Both the position numbers and the translations under genes were made by a program. Positions 1-9,123 of a stretch of DNA of 10,458 nucleotides are shown here, in pieces. Each line of letters starts with the position of its first letter. Position 1 is the first letter of the stretch. Source of the DNA: Deltaproteobacteria bacterium (GTDB lineage: Bacteria > Desulfobacterota > JADFXK01). Location: contig JADFYA010000099.1 in the NCBI GenBank assembly GCA_015233285.1, forward strand, positions 1 through 10,458. Direction: 5' to 3'. The notes beneath the pieces are model-generated. The model was not told the origin of the DNA, did not search any database, and saw only the letters and a program-made list of their open reading frames with translations.

Positions 1-857
1 CCTGTGACCCGGTCATCAAATCGGGCTCCTACGGCAATGAGCAGATCGCATTCGCCAATGGACATATTGGCCGGGTAGGTGCCGTGCATCCCCAACATAC
101 CCAACCAGAGGGGGTGAGTCCCGGGAAAAGCGCCCAAGCCCATCAATGTGGTGGTCACCGGGAGAGACAGATGCTCGGCCAATTGACGGAATTCGGCTGA
201 GGCCTTAGATAGAATGACCCCGCCACCGCCAAAGAGAACCGGCCTGTGGGCCTTAGCTATGAGCTTGGCGGCTTTTTGGAGTTGACCCCGATGGGGATGA
301 TAGTTGGGGTTATAACCTCGGAGATGAGCCGGCCCAGGCATGGTAAATGGGATTCTATGCTGCAGGATATCCTTGGGTAGATCAATCAAAACGGGGCCGG
401 GCCGGCCGGAGGCGGCAATGGCGAAGGCCTCCCGGATGACCCTGGCCAGATCTTCAACCCGCTTGACCAGATAGTTGTGCTTGGTGCATGGCCGGGTAAT
501 ACCTACGATATCAACCTCTTGAAAGGCATCGTTGCCAATGAGATGGCATGGTACCTGACCGGTGATGACCACCAACGGGATACTATCGAGATAGGCTGAG
601 GCGATGCCGCTAACCGTGTTGGTCGCCCCTGGCCCGGATGTGACCAGACAGATTCCTGTCTTACCCGATGTCCGGGCATATCCATCAGCGGCATGGACAG
701 CCGCCTGCTCATGACGGGTCAGGATATGCTTAATGGGGAAGTTGGGCATATGGTCATAGATATCGATCACCGCACCGCCTGGGTAGCCAAAGATGGTGTC
801 CACCCCTTCGTCCACCAAGACTTCAAACAAAATTTCAGCACCGCATTTTTTTGTCAC
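1..857 (-). CDS. ilvB: Acetolactate synthase large (catalytic) subunit, 3' end outside window
   Basis: It condenses two pyruvates to 2-acetolactate (valine, leucine) or pyruvate with 2-oxobutyrate to 2-aceto-2-hydroxybutyrate (isoleucine), using thiamine diphosphate, FAD and Mg2+ in the cytoplasm. My translation gives 285 codons from a GTG start, [20 protein letters not shown], then the family hallmarks FGYPGGAV, the RHEQAA segment with the ThDP-activating glutamate at about residue 50, TSGPGATN, and NDAFQEVD at the FAD/active-site region. The second half (central FAD domain end, C-terminal ThDP domain with the GDG motif) lies beyond base 1; the family is usually about 560-570 residues. The GTG is chosen because AAGGAGGAGT sits 7 bases upstream, and this ribosome binding site overlaps the end of ilvD. 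The start is 5 bases past the ilvD stop, so translational coupling is likely. ilvN and ilvC probably follow outside the window (inference). The frame is open to the edge with no defects. Confidence 0.96.
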   Translation of the reverse strand, partial: MTKKCGAEILFEVLVDEGVDTIFGYPGGAVIDIYDHMPNFPIKHILTRHEQAAVHAADGYARTSGKTGICLVTSGPGATNTVSGIASAYLDSIPLVVITGQVPCHLIGNDAFQEVDIVGITRPCTKHNYLVKRVEDLARVIREAFAIAASGRPGPVLIDLPKDILQHRIPFTMPGPAHLRGYNPNYHPHRGQLQKAAKLIAKAHRPVLFGGGGVILSKASAEFRQLAEHLSLPVTTTLMGLGAFPGTHPLWLGMLGMHGTYPANMSIGECDLLIAVGARFDDRVT

Positions 858-862
858 GACTT

Positions 863-2527
863 TTACTCCTCCTTAAACACTGCTCCACGAGCCGCAGAAC
901 CGACCAACCTGGCATATCGGCCCAAAACTCCGGAAGTAACCTTGGGGGAAGGCTGTAGCCAGTTTTGCCTCCTGGTTTCCAGCACCGCCTCATCTACCCG
1001 GAGAGTAAGCTGGCGGGCCGGAATATCAATTTCAATTTCATCATCCTCCTCAACCAGGGCGATGACACCGCCGTCCATGGCCTCGGGTGAGATATGACCG
1101 ATGGACGCCCCGCGCGTGGCCCCGGAAAACCGGCCATCAGTGAGCAAGGCTACCTTGGCGTCCAATCCCATGCCCGCAATAGCCGCGGTAGGGGTCAACA
1201 TTTCCCGCATTCCCGGGCCTCCCTTGGGACCTTCATACCGGATGACCATCACGTCTCCTGGTTCGATCATCCCTTTTAAGATGGCCTGGGTAGCCTCATC
1301 TTCGGAATCGAAAATACGGGCCGGACCCCGATGCCGGCGCATTTCGGGAGCTACGGCTGATTGTTTGACTACGCATCCATCCGGGGCCAGGTTGCCGAAC
1401 AAGACGGCCAGGCCGCCTTCCGGGGCATAGGGTGACTCCAATGTCTTGATTACGTTTCCGTCGGCCGATGCAGAGCTTTGGAGATTGTCTTCGACCAACC
1501 GGCCGGTTACCGTCAAGCAATGGCGATCCAACAGGTTTTGCCGGTCAAGTTCCTTCATCACCGCCGAGACACCGCCGGCCGCGTCCAGGTCTTCGAGGTG
1601 GAACGGTCCAGCCGGGCTTAAGTGACACAGCCGAGGTATCCGGCCGCTAATGGTATTCACCCGCTCAAGTTGCAGCTCCAGGCCGGCTTCGTGGGCAATG
1701 GCGGCCAGGTGAAGCAATGTGTTGGAGGAGCAACCCAAAGCCATATCCACCGTCAAGGCGTTCTCCAGGCTGCCGGGAGTCAGTATCTTTCCGGGCGTGA
1801 TGTCCTTGTACAAGAGTTCCATGATCTTCATTCCGGTCTGCTTGGCCAGGACCAGACGTTTGGAATAGACGGCCGGGATGGTGCCATTTCCGGGCAAGGC
1901 CATACCCAATGATTCAGTCAAACAATTCATAGAGTTGGCCGTAAACATGCCGGCACAGGAACCGCACGTGGGGCAGGCGTTTTGCTCCAATTCTTCGAGT
2001 TCGTCTAAGTCCATCTTGCCGGCCCCGACCGTCCCAACCGCCTCAAAAACCTTGGCCAGGTCAGTGGGTTGCCCGTGATGACGACCGGCCAGCATGGGTC
2101 CCCCGCTGATAATGATAGCCGGGATGTTCAACCGGGCGGCGGCCATGAGCATACCTGGGACTATTTTGTCGCAGTTAGGTATCAGGACCAGGGCGTCAAA
2201 GGCATGAGCCCGAACCATGATTTCGACTGAGTCGGCAATTGTTTCTCGGCTGACCAGGGAGTACTTCATCCCCTCATGATTCATGGCGATGCCATCGCAG
2301 ACACCAATAACGCCAAAGTCGGCCGGTACTCCGCCACCCATGTAGATGCCGGCTTTGACCGCATCCACGAGTTGGTTCAGGTGCATGTGTCCTGGAACAA
2401 TACTGCTGTGGGCATGGGCGATGCCGATCAGAGGGCGGTTCATCTCCTCTGTGGTGTGTCCCAACGCTCTGAACAGGCTCCGGTGGGGTGCCCGCTCAAA
2501 TCCTTTTCTGGCCGAGTCACTGAGCAT
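863..2527 (-). CDS. ilvD: Dihydroxy-acid dehydratase
   Basis: It dehydrates 2,3-dihydroxy-isovalerate and 2,3-dihydroxy-3-methylvalerate to the 2-oxo acids that precede valine/leucine and isoleucine; it is a cytoplasmic Fe-S enzyme. The protein of 554 residues has the normal family length. It shows [14 protein letters not shown] at the N-terminus, [25 protein letters not shown] (Cys about 119), [19 protein letters not shown] (Cys about 185, 188, 191) and near the end [19 protein letters not shown]. The segment IVPGHMHL carries Gly-His where many [2Fe-2S] homologues have Cys-Asn, as in the oxygen-labile E. coli type, so an oxygen-sensitive cluster is plausible (inference). I start at ATG 2527, preceded by GGAGA with a 6-base gap. 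An in-frame TTG at 2539 would add four residues but overlaps that ribosome binding site. It follows leuD by 147 bases that contain a heptamer repeat, and runs straight into ilvB. Confidence 0.97.
   Translation of the reverse strand: MLSDSARKGFERAPHRSLFRALGHTTEEMNRPLIGIAHAHSSIVPGHMHLNQLVDAVKAGIYMGGGVPADFGVIGVCDGIAMNHEGMKYSLVSRETIADSVEIMVRAHAFDALVLIPNCDKIVPGMLMAAARLNIPAIIISGGPMLAGRHHGQPTDLAKVFEAVGTVGAGKMDLDELEELEQNACPTCGSCAGMFTANSMNCLTESLGMALPGNGTIPAVYSKRLVLAKQTGMKIMELLYKDITPGKILTPGSLENALTVDMALGCSSNTLLHLAAIAHEAGLELQLERVNTISGRIPRLCHLSPAGPFHLEDLDAAGGVSAVMKELDRQNLLDRHCLTVTGRLVEDNLQSSASADGNVIKTLESPYAPEGGLAVLFGNLAPDGCVVKQSAVAPEMRRHRGPARIFDSEDEATQAILKGMIEPGDVMVIRYEGPKGGPGMREMLTPTAAIAGMGLDAKVALLTDGRFSGATRGASIGHISPEAMDGGVIALVEEDDEIEIDIPARQLTLRVDEAVLETRRQNWLQPSPKVTSGVLGRYARLVGSAARGAVFKEE
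865..874 (-). promoter_or_regulatory. Shine-Dalgarno site of ilvB embedded in the end of ilvD
   Basis: On the minus strand AAGGAGGAGT lies 7 bases before the GTG of ilvB. The same bases encode the last residues (Lys-Glu-Glu) of IlvD and reach into its TAA stop. This fixes the ilvB start at the unusual GTG and implies that ribosomes finishing ilvD help load ilvB. Confidence 0.85.
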
Positions 2528-2552
2528 GTAGTTCTCCAATTATCACAGTTTC

Positions 2553-2629
2553 GGGTTATGGGTTTTGGGTTGCGTGTTACGTGTTGCGTGTTACGTGTTG
2601 CGGGGTTCGGGTTGTATGTTTCAGGTTGC
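2553..2629. repeat. Heptanucleotide tandem repeat array, 11 units
   Basis: Read on the plus strand this is eleven consecutive 7-base units in unbroken phase: GGGTTAT, GGGTTTT, GGGTTGC, GTGTTAC, GTGTTGC, GTGTTAC, GTGTTGC, GGGGTTC, GGGTTGT, ATGTTTC, AGGTTGC. The consensus is roughly G(G/T)GTT(G/A)C. The centre (2571-2602) is a near-perfect 14-base repeat because units ending AC and GC alternate; the flanks are degenerate. It lies between leuD and ilvD, so the minus-strand transcript would carry an A/C-rich, probably unstructured spacer. It resembles short tandemly repeated repetitive sequences known from some bacterial genomes. The function is unknown. Confidence 0.85.
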
Positions 2630-2674
2630 CCCTGGAATAAAACGGTAATAGCATCCTAAGGCTAACCTATCAGG

Positions 2675-3187
2675 TTACCGGCTAAGCTGGCCCTGGGCCT
2701 GGACGCGGGTACGGATTTGGTTGACCAGGCCGCCGGCATCGATGAGTTGCTGCATGAAAGGCGGAATTGATTGAGACTGGTAGGTCCCGCCTTGAGTCAG
2801 GTTTTGAATCAGTCCTTGGAGTGTATCTATTTCCAGTATGTCCCCTTCTTTGACCTTGTCCGAGGCTTCGGCGCATTCCAGCAACGGCAGGCCGATGTTG
2901 AAGGAGTTGCGGTAAAAGATGCGGGCAAAGCTGGGGGCGATAATGGCGGAGATTCCGGCGGCCTTAAGGGCCAATGGGGCGTGCTCCCGCGACGAGCCGC
3001 ACCCGAAATTAATCCCGGACACGATGATGTCCCCCGGCTTGACCTCTCTGGCAAATTCCGGCCGCAAGTCGGCAAAGGCATGGCCGGCCAGAATATTCTT
3101 ATCTGAAACATTTAAGTATCGAGCTGGAATGATCAGATCTGTATCAATATGGTCGGCAAAACGCCAAACCTTACCTTTTAGTAGCAT
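2675..3187 (-). CDS. leuD: 3-isopropylmalate/citramalate isomerase small subunit
   Basis: This is the swivelling small subunit of isopropylmalate isomerase. With LeuC it converts 2-isopropylmalate to 3-isopropylmalate and, in organisms with CimA, also isomerises citramalate. The 170 residues match the short prokaryotic/archaeal-type LeuD rather than the about 200-residue enterobacterial form. Motifs seen: DHIDTDLIIPARYLN (about 12-26, including the substrate-specificity loop), INFGCGSSREHAPLALK (59-75) and FARIFYRNSFNIGLPLLE (87-104). The ATG at 3187 is preceded by AAGGAGAG with a 6-base gap. It lies 87 bases downstream of the chemoreceptor gene instead of next to leuC, its obligate partner about 2.7 kb upstream. 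The spacer before it contains only a weak 6-bp inverted repeat (3214-3219 with 3228-3233). Assignment to LeuD rather than a homoaconitase small subunit rests on the leuA/leuC context. Confidence 0.95.
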   Translation of the reverse strand: MLLKGKVWRFADHIDTDLIIPARYLNVSDKNILAGHAFADLRPEFAREVKPGDIIVSGINFGCGSSREHAPLALKAAGISAIIAPSFARIFYRNSFNIGLPLLECAEASDKVKEGDILEIDTLQGLIQNLTQGGTYQSQSIPPFMQQLIDAGGLVNQIRTRVQAQGQLSR

Positions 3188-3274
3188 CGTGTTCTCTCCT
3201 TATTGTTTGACTCCCGGCTCTAACGGCAGCCGGTGATGTTCATCTATTTCTCGCGGTTAAGCTACAACCCTTTA

Positions 3275-4894
3275 TCAGGCGTAACATAGTGCATCCAACC
3301 AATGGAAAAGCTCTGGTTTTATCTTTGTTTCCAGCTCCTTGAAGGCCGCTCCGGCCTCTTTGTCTTTCCCGCTTTTCTTAAGAACTATGATTTTAACAAA
3401 AGCTTCGTGGGCCTTTTGATGATGTTCATTTACCTTTTGGTAAGCCATGTGATCACTTAGCTTCTTCATTTCGCCATGAAACTGCTTGCCGAAGGCACAG
3501 TTGAGATGGGAAGGCACATCTTCCGGGCGCAAGTCGATATATCCGTCGTTGAATGCTTCGAGCTTGGACAACCAGTCCAAATGGGCCGCCTTTACCTTGG
3601 CAACGCCAAACCGAAGCGGGGTAAATTTCAGGTGAGAGAGATGTTCTCCGAGTCCTTCTTCCGCGGCCAGAAGATGGACCTCCGCAGATTGGCGTTTTGT
3701 CCGGTGTCCGCCAAAGGCCACGGCAAACATATTTTCCTTCACCTTTACACCGGCCCCTTCAATCTCTTGGAGCATATTTACGCTGTCGTGGATATGGTCT
3801 AAAATGGTATGGGCGTTTGTCGCGACAGTGCTGACATTGCGGGACATTTCACTTGTTGTCACCGATTGTTCCTCAACCGCGGCGGCAATGGTTGCGACCA
3901 TTTCCATGATCCGGTGGATCACCTTTTCGATGTCGCCGATCCGGGTCACCACCCGAGCGGTAGCTTGTTGGAGCTGTTCAACCTTTCCCCGGATGACATC
4001 GGTCGACTTCGATGATTGTCGGGCTAATTCCTTAACTTCGGTTGCTACCACGGCAAAGCCCTTGCCCGCTTCACCTGCCCTGGCGGCTTCGATGGTGGCG
4101 TTAAGAGCCAGGAGTTTGGTTTGTTCGGCGATTTCATTAATGGCTTCCAGGACCGACCCGATCTCTACCGAGGCTTTTTCCAGCACCTGCGTTTCGGTGC
4201 GCACGCTTTCCACATCTTTATTGGCTTGGGCGCTGATCATCCGCCCTTGTTCCGTATTTTGGGCAATCTCACGCACCGTCGCATCCATCTCTTCCATACC
4301 GGCCGCAATGGTGTTGACATTTTCAGAGACGCTTCTGATCTCTTCAGCCACGGATTCGATGCTCCGGCAACCCGCTTCAGTCAGTTGATTGACCCGAGAT
4401 GTATGGGCGAGAGTACTCTCCGCCGTTTTAAGATTCTCTTCCGACAATGTCTGGAGAGAGCGGGAGAACTCCTCGATGGTTTCAGTGTTGGCCCCGATTT
4501 TACGAACTGTTTGTTCCTGTTTTGAGGCAAACAGGTTAAACCACCCGGCCAGCAGACCCAGTTCATCAGTATTAGGCACCTCCAGGCGTGACGTCAAATT
4601 CCCTTCGCCCTCCGCAATATCTTTCAACGTCCGGCTGACCCGTTTGGCCGGTTGGCTAACCAGCTTCAGGACGACCACCCAGGTAACCAGGATCAACACC
4701 ACCCCGTTGGCCGCGGCCGTGAGCATGATGGCCGGGAGAAGTTTATCCATATCGGTTGCTTTAACTATTCCTCGAAATGATGAGAATAGAATCGCCGAGG
4801 AGATGATCATGCCACCCAACGTGACGACCACAATCGGAACGACTATCTTGATCCAAATGCTTAAGTTGTCAAGCCGCTTGAGAAACTCTTTCAT
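3275..4894 (-). CDS. Methyl-accepting chemotaxis protein with C-terminal CZB zinc-binding domain
   Basis: A membrane chemoreceptor that would signal through CheA/CheW. The 539 residues read as: cytoplasmic start; hydrophobic segment about 17-38; a very short outer loop about 39-54; second hydrophobic segment about 55-78; HAMP linker from about 79 ([14 protein letters not shown] onward) to about 133; long helical signalling domain with the conserved hairpin tip [20 protein letters not shown] (257-276) and [18 protein letters not shown]; then a CZB domain from about 431. The CZB pattern is visible as AHLDWL (His438), [10 protein letters not shown] (Cys466) and [11 protein letters not shown] (His492, His496), a 3His-1Cys type zinc site. 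There is no room for a periplasmic ligand domain, so sensing is probably cytoplasmic or membrane-based; CZB receptors elsewhere respond to zinc or oxidants. The ATG at 4894 has AAAGGA 6 bases upstream. It is an odd neighbour for leucine genes and lies between leuC and leuD. The ligand is unknown. Confidence 0.93.
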   Translation of the reverse strand: MKEFLKRLDNLSIWIKIVVPIVVVTLGGMIISSAILFSSFRGIVKATDMDKLLPAIMLTAAANGVVLILVTWVVVLKLVSQPAKRVSRTLKDIAEGEGNLTSRLEVPNTDELGLLAGWFNLFASKQEQTVRKIGANTETIEEFSRSLQTLSEENLKTAESTLAHTSRVNQLTEAGCRSIESVAEEIRSVSENVNTIAAGMEEMDATVREIAQNTEQGRMISAQANKDVESVRTETQVLEKASVEIGSVLEAINEIAEQTKLLALNATIEAARAGEAGKGFAVVATEVKELARQSSKSTDVIRGKVEQLQQATARVVTRIGDIEKVIHRIMEMVATIAAAVEEQSVTTSEMSRNVSTVATNAHTILDHIHDSVNMLQEIEGAGVKVKENMFAVAFGGHRTKRQSAEVHLLAAEEGLGEHLSHLKFTPLRFGVAKVKAAHLDWLSKLEAFNDGYIDLRPEDVPSHLNCAFGKQFHGEMKKLSDHMAYQKVNEHHQKAHEAFVKIIVLKKSGKDKEAGAAFKELETKIKPELFHWLDALCYA

Positions 4895-4923
4895 TGTGCG
4901 TCCTTTGGCTCAGGTTCAAATGG

Positions 4924-5079
4924 TTATGATGTGGACATCGCTGATGGTCGCATTGATTCTATGATTTCTTTGAAACATTCAATTCCATAAGCTTTCAGGG
5001 CATATATGAAGAACCACTTGGCATCCATGCCTTCAACTAATAGTAATTTTTCTTGTTTGATGGATTCATGGTCGAGCAC
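4924..5079 (-). pseudogene. Truncated TOPRIM-like (DUF3226-type) partner of the upstream ATPase
   Basis: A 51-codon reading frame starts with GTG directly after the TAG of the ATPase gene, in the same frame, and has GGGAGG 8 bases upstream, so it was a properly coupled second gene. The translation begins VLDHESIKQEKLLLVEGMDA and continues KWFFIYALKAYGIE. The LLLVEGxDAxxFF pattern is the start of TOPRIM-like proteins (DUF3226 and relatives, normally about 200 or more residues) that are encoded next to AAA15 ATPases; this match is from memory, not from a search. After about residue 34 the resemblance ends, and the frame stops at TAA 4924-4926, 29 bases before the chemoreceptor start. The remaining TOPRIM acidic residues are absent. 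An alternative frame near 4925-4970 reads INATISDVHIITI before its own stop, so a frameshift plus deletion is possible. It is probably non-functional. Confidence 0.6.
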
Positions 5080-5760
5080 CTAACGTACCTCCCAGTCTGA
5101 TTCCAATGCGGCTTGCATCATTTCATAATCAAAGACATGGGGTATAGTGATTTCACCTTTCCTGGCCAGGCGAATATAGGTGAACGAGTTCAGTTTATCT
5201 GGCGGAACCGCCGCGTAGGCTGCCTCGATACATTCATATGGATAGTTCTGTGGATCCATTGAGCCGGCTTCCAGTTCCAGCCCTCCGGGACCGATGTAGC
5301 AGTGAGAGGTAAAAGAGACATTGTCTTTTAGCCGATAATTCATTTCGAGCGCTTGCATGTACGTCGAACTTTGTCCCGTCTGGATCAGCTTCACTCCACC
5401 TGTTTCACCTACAGACCCGGCTGCGATTGTTCTATGATAGCTATCTAAATACCGGTAAGTTACCGATTCTTTATCTCCATCCCTGGTGAGTGATATTTCT
5501 ATATCTTCATTCATTTGGTAGTTGTGGAATATCGGGCCCCATAATTCTTCCGGCCTGATAACAACCTGACTCACTCCCCTGCGGTTAAGTAGGTGTGGAA
5601 TATTATGAATGTTATTTCTATCAAACAAAGTAAAAACAGCCTCTAAGAAACTGGTCTTCCCGCAATTGTTTCTTCCGCTGATCAAGGTGACCCGGCTCAG
5701 CCCTTTTACGTCAAGGCTTTTGAAGACCTTGAAATTCTTTATTGAGACACCTGTAATCAT
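5080..5760 (-). CDS. AAA15/OLD-like ATPase with large internal deletion
   Basis: A 226-residue protein of the ABC/SMC-like ATPase group (AAA15, COG1106-like). The N-terminus ITGVSIKNFKVFKSLDVKGL and the Walker A loop GRNNCGKTS (29-37) are intact. The C-terminus (YECIEAAYAAVPPDKLNSF, then YIRLARKGEI and FDYEMMQAALESDWEVR) matches, as I recall the family, the end of full-length members of about 370-390 residues, where a THSYECI segment follows the Walker B and D-loop. Here residues about 165-175 (DNA about 5235-5270) join the N-terminal half directly to that tail. The ABC signature, Walker B (hhhhDE) and D-loop are all missing while the frame is kept. ATP hydrolysis is therefore unlikely. The ATG at 5760 has AAGGA 6 bases upstream. 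Base composition is poorer in G+C than leuC (5581-5640 is about one third G+C), suggesting transfer. It was probably an ATPase plus TOPRIM two-gene module, now decayed. Confidence 0.75.
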   Translation of the reverse strand: MITGVSIKNFKVFKSLDVKGLSRVTLISGRNNCGKTSFLEAVFTLFDRNNIHNIPHLLNRRGVSQVVIRPEELWGPIFHNYQMNEDIEISLTRDGDKESVTYRYLDSYHRTIAAGSVGETGGVKLIQTGQSSTYMQALEMNYRLKDNVSFTSHCYIGPGGLELEAGSMDPQNYPYECIEAAYAAVPPDKLNSFTYIRLARKGEITIPHVFDYEMMQAALESDWEVR

Positions 5761-5820
5761 TATTTTTCCTTGCCGGGCATGATCGTTACCGGGTTAATGG
5801 AACTTTCGGACGGCGTTAGA

Positions 5821-5861
5821 TCACCGCCCACCAATTAGTGACCAGTATTGGTGGGCGGTGA
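5821..5861. terminator. Perfect 15-bp hairpin downstream of leuC
   Basis: The arms 5821-5835 (TCACCGCCCACCAAT) and 5847-5861 (ATTGGTGGGCGGTGA) are exact reverse complements around an 11-base loop. It begins 49 bases past the leuC stop and ends 60 bases before the ATPase start. On the minus (transcribed) strand no T-run follows, so it is not a textbook intrinsic terminator in that direction; on the plus strand a T-rich stretch (5863-5877) follows. It could end or process the leuA-leuC message, protect its 3' end, or mark the edge of the inserted chemoreceptor/ATPase block. The structure is certain, the role is inferred. Confidence 0.55.
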
Positions 5862-5909
5862 ATTGGTTTCGTTTTTCGCTATAATTCCCTATCCGAATGC
5901 CGCGGGCGA

Positions 5910-7172
5910 CTAGGCCAGCTCCGCCGGACCGGCGATACGGCCCAGAACGGCTGAGGCGGCCGCCACCGCGGGATTGGCCAGATAAACTTCGCTCTCACTG
6001 TGGCCCATCCGGCCGAGGAAGTTGCGGTTGCTGGTGGCCACGCAGCGTTCGCCTTTGGCTAAGATGCCCAGATGCCCGCCCAGGCAGGGGCCGCAACTGG
6101 GGGGGCCGATGGTGGCTCCGGCATCGAGGAATATTTCCAGCAGGCCCATCCGCATGACTTCGCGGTAGACCTGGGGTGTCGTGGGGAGGATGATCAAACG
6201 CACGTCTCTGGCCACCTTCCGGCCCTGGATGACCGACGCGGCCATGATCAGGTCTTCCACTCGGCCGTTGGTGCAAGAACCGATGAAGACCTGGTCTATG
6301 GGTATGTTCCCCACCTGGCTGATGGGCCGGGTATTGGCCGGCGAATGGGGGAAGGCCACCTGAGGTTCCATTCCGTCCACGGGGATGACGATCACCCGGT
6401 CATAGTTTGCCCCGGGGTCACTGGCGGCAAACCAGGCCTGCCGAGAGGATCGACCCTCGATATAGGCTTGAGTGATTTTATCCGGTGTAAAAATTCCATT
6501 TTTGGCCCCGGCCTCGACAGCCATGTTGGCCATGGAGAAACGGTCGGCCATGGGCAGGGTGCCGATGGCTGTACCGGTGAATTCCAGGGCCGCGTAGATG
6601 GCCCCTGCCCGCCCGATCAGACCGATGAGGTTCAGGATGAGGTCCTTGCCGCCCACCCAGCGGGGGAGAACGCCGTCAAAGACGATCTTGTAGCTGACCG
6701 GAACCTTGAGCCACGTTTCCCCGGTGGCCATGATCGCGGCCAGGTCGGTACTGCCTACGCCGGAGGAAAAGGCGCCCAAGGCCCCATAGGTACAGGTGTG
6801 GCTGTCCGCACCGATGACCAGATCACCGGGCAAGACCAGTCCCTTTTCCGGCAGAAGAACGTGCTCCACGCCGGCTTCGCCCACTTCATAATAGTGCACG
6901 ATATTGTGCTCCCGGGCGAAGCGCTTCATCATCAAGGCCTGTTCGGCGGAGTCGATGTCTTTATTCGGGACAAAATGGTCAGGAATCAGGGCGATCTTTG
7001 CCGGATCAAAGACCCGACCGGCCCCCATTTCGTTAAACACCTTGATGGCAATGGGCGCCGTGATGTCGTTGGCCAAGGCTAAATCAACCTTGACCTGGAT
7101 GAGTTCACCAGGAGAAACGTGGTCTTTGTTGGCGTGAGCGGCTAGGATCTTTTCTGTCAGGGTCATGGCCAT
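5910..7172 (-). CDS. leuC: 3-isopropylmalate/citramalate isomerase large subunit
   Basis: The [4Fe-4S] catalytic subunit of isopropylmalate isomerase, an aconitase-family enzyme acting with LeuD in leucine synthesis and, with CimA present, probably also in citramalate isomerisation for isoleucine. The 420 residues correspond to the shorter prokaryotic/archaeal-type LeuC (about 420) rather than the about 465-residue enterobacterial type. The cluster cysteines are visible: Cys300 in FIGSCTNGRVEDL and Cys360/Cys363 in GPPSCGPCLGGHLG. Other aconitase motifs are IPDHFVPNKDI (63-73), GADSHTCTYGALGAFSSGVG (121-140) and the C-terminal SNRNFLGRMGHSESEVYLAN. The ATG at 7172 is preferred over the ATG two codons later because GGGAG lies 9 bases upstream. 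It follows leuA by 109 bases in which I see no other signal. leuD is not the next gene, which is unusual. Confidence 0.96.
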   Translation of the reverse strand: MAMTLTEKILAAHANKDHVSPGELIQVKVDLALANDITAPIAIKVFNEMGAGRVFDPAKIALIPDHFVPNKDIDSAEQALMMKRFAREHNIVHYYEVGEAGVEHVLLPEKGLVLPGDLVIGADSHTCTYGALGAFSSGVGSTDLAAIMATGETWLKVPVSYKIVFDGVLPRWVGGKDLILNLIGLIGRAGAIYAALEFTGTAIGTLPMADRFSMANMAVEAGAKNGIFTPDKITQAYIEGRSSRQAWFAASDPGANYDRVIVIPVDGMEPQVAFPHSPANTRPISQVGNIPIDQVFIGSCTNGRVEDLIMAASVIQGRKVARDVRLIILPTTPQVYREVMRMGLLEIFLDAGATIGPPSCGPCLGGHLGILAKGERCVATSNRNFLGRMGHSESEVYLANPAVAAASAVLGRIAGPAELA

Positions 7173-7281
7173 AATGATAGGCTCCCGTAGATGTTCTTGA
7201 TGTCAATTAGGATGTATCAACGAGAGGCCAGGCGGTCGGCCCCATCGTGATCCATCCATCTTATCGTTTGGATTTGTTGGG

Positions 7282-8817
<1,536 letters not shown>

Positions 8818-9009
8818 GAGTCCCTCCTCACTTAAACATGCGGACCTGATTTCAAGACTCCAGGGTGAAGTTATCCCGGCGCCTGTATCGTCATTTAGGA
8901 CGGGCCGGAAAATCTGGTCACGGCTGAGTCTGGATAGCTAATTTGGTGGTCCGAATAGAATCATAACTAGATCACATCGACCGGAGTTTCAAGAAGGGAC
9001 CTCAAGGGC

Positions 9010-9047
9010 CTGCCGCCGGAGTGTCCAGTTGCGGGCTCCGGTGGCAG
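9010..9047. promoter_or_regulatory. Imperfect hairpin in the leuA leader
   Basis: The arms CTGCCGCCGGAG (9010-9021) and CTCCGGTGGCAG (9036-9047) pair over 12 positions with one non-Watson-Crick pair (G9015 with T9042) around a 14-base loop. It lies about 190 bases before leuA and about 110 bases after the cimA stop. No T-run follows on the minus strand, so termination is unproven. It may be a weak terminator for cimA or part of a leuA attenuation/leader structure. Confidence 0.4.
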
Positions 9048-9085
9048 TTTCCTCCTGTATGCCAAAATGCCTTATGGGCGGATGA

Positions 9086-9123
9086 ACGTTTTTATGTTTC
9101 ATGATCTTATATGGTTCTCCATG
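9086..9123. repeat. Inner arm of a 38-base inverted repeat
   Basis: These 38 bases are the exact reverse complement of 10421-10458, the last bases of the window. The match ends sharply at 9123/10421, after which the two sequences are unrelated. This copy lies in the spacer 36 bases downstream of the cimA stop and has no recognisable mobile-element ends. Confidence 0.95.

Noticed and set aside
2525..2539. Upstream TTG start of ilvD adding Met-Glu-Asn-Tyr
   Set aside because: The TTG overlaps the GGAGA ribosome binding site that serves the ATG at 2527, and family members begin near that ATG.
2553..2629. CRISPR-like array
   Set aside because: Units are 7 bases with no unique spacers; it is a simple tandem repeat.
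3214..3233. CCGGCT/AGCCGG hairpin between the chemoreceptor gene and leuD
   Set aside because: A six-base-pair stem with no T-run is too weak to call a terminator or regulator.
6072..7082. Long plus-strand open frame opposite leuC (336 codons), and similar plus-strand frames opposite ilvD, MCP and leuA
   Set aside because: These are shadows of well-supported minus-strand genes with no family motifs of their own.
8960..8992. TTGAAA (8992-8987) and TATGAT (8965-8960) on the minus strand as a sigma-70 promoter for leuA
   Set aside because: The spacer is 21 bases, too long for a normal promoter, and the hexamer at the 17-base position is poor.
8989..9102. 37-codon minus-strand frame in the leuA leader as a possible attenuator leader peptide
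   Set aside because: No ribosome binding site, only two leucines, no Leu/Ile/Val codon run, and its start lies inside the 38-base repeat.
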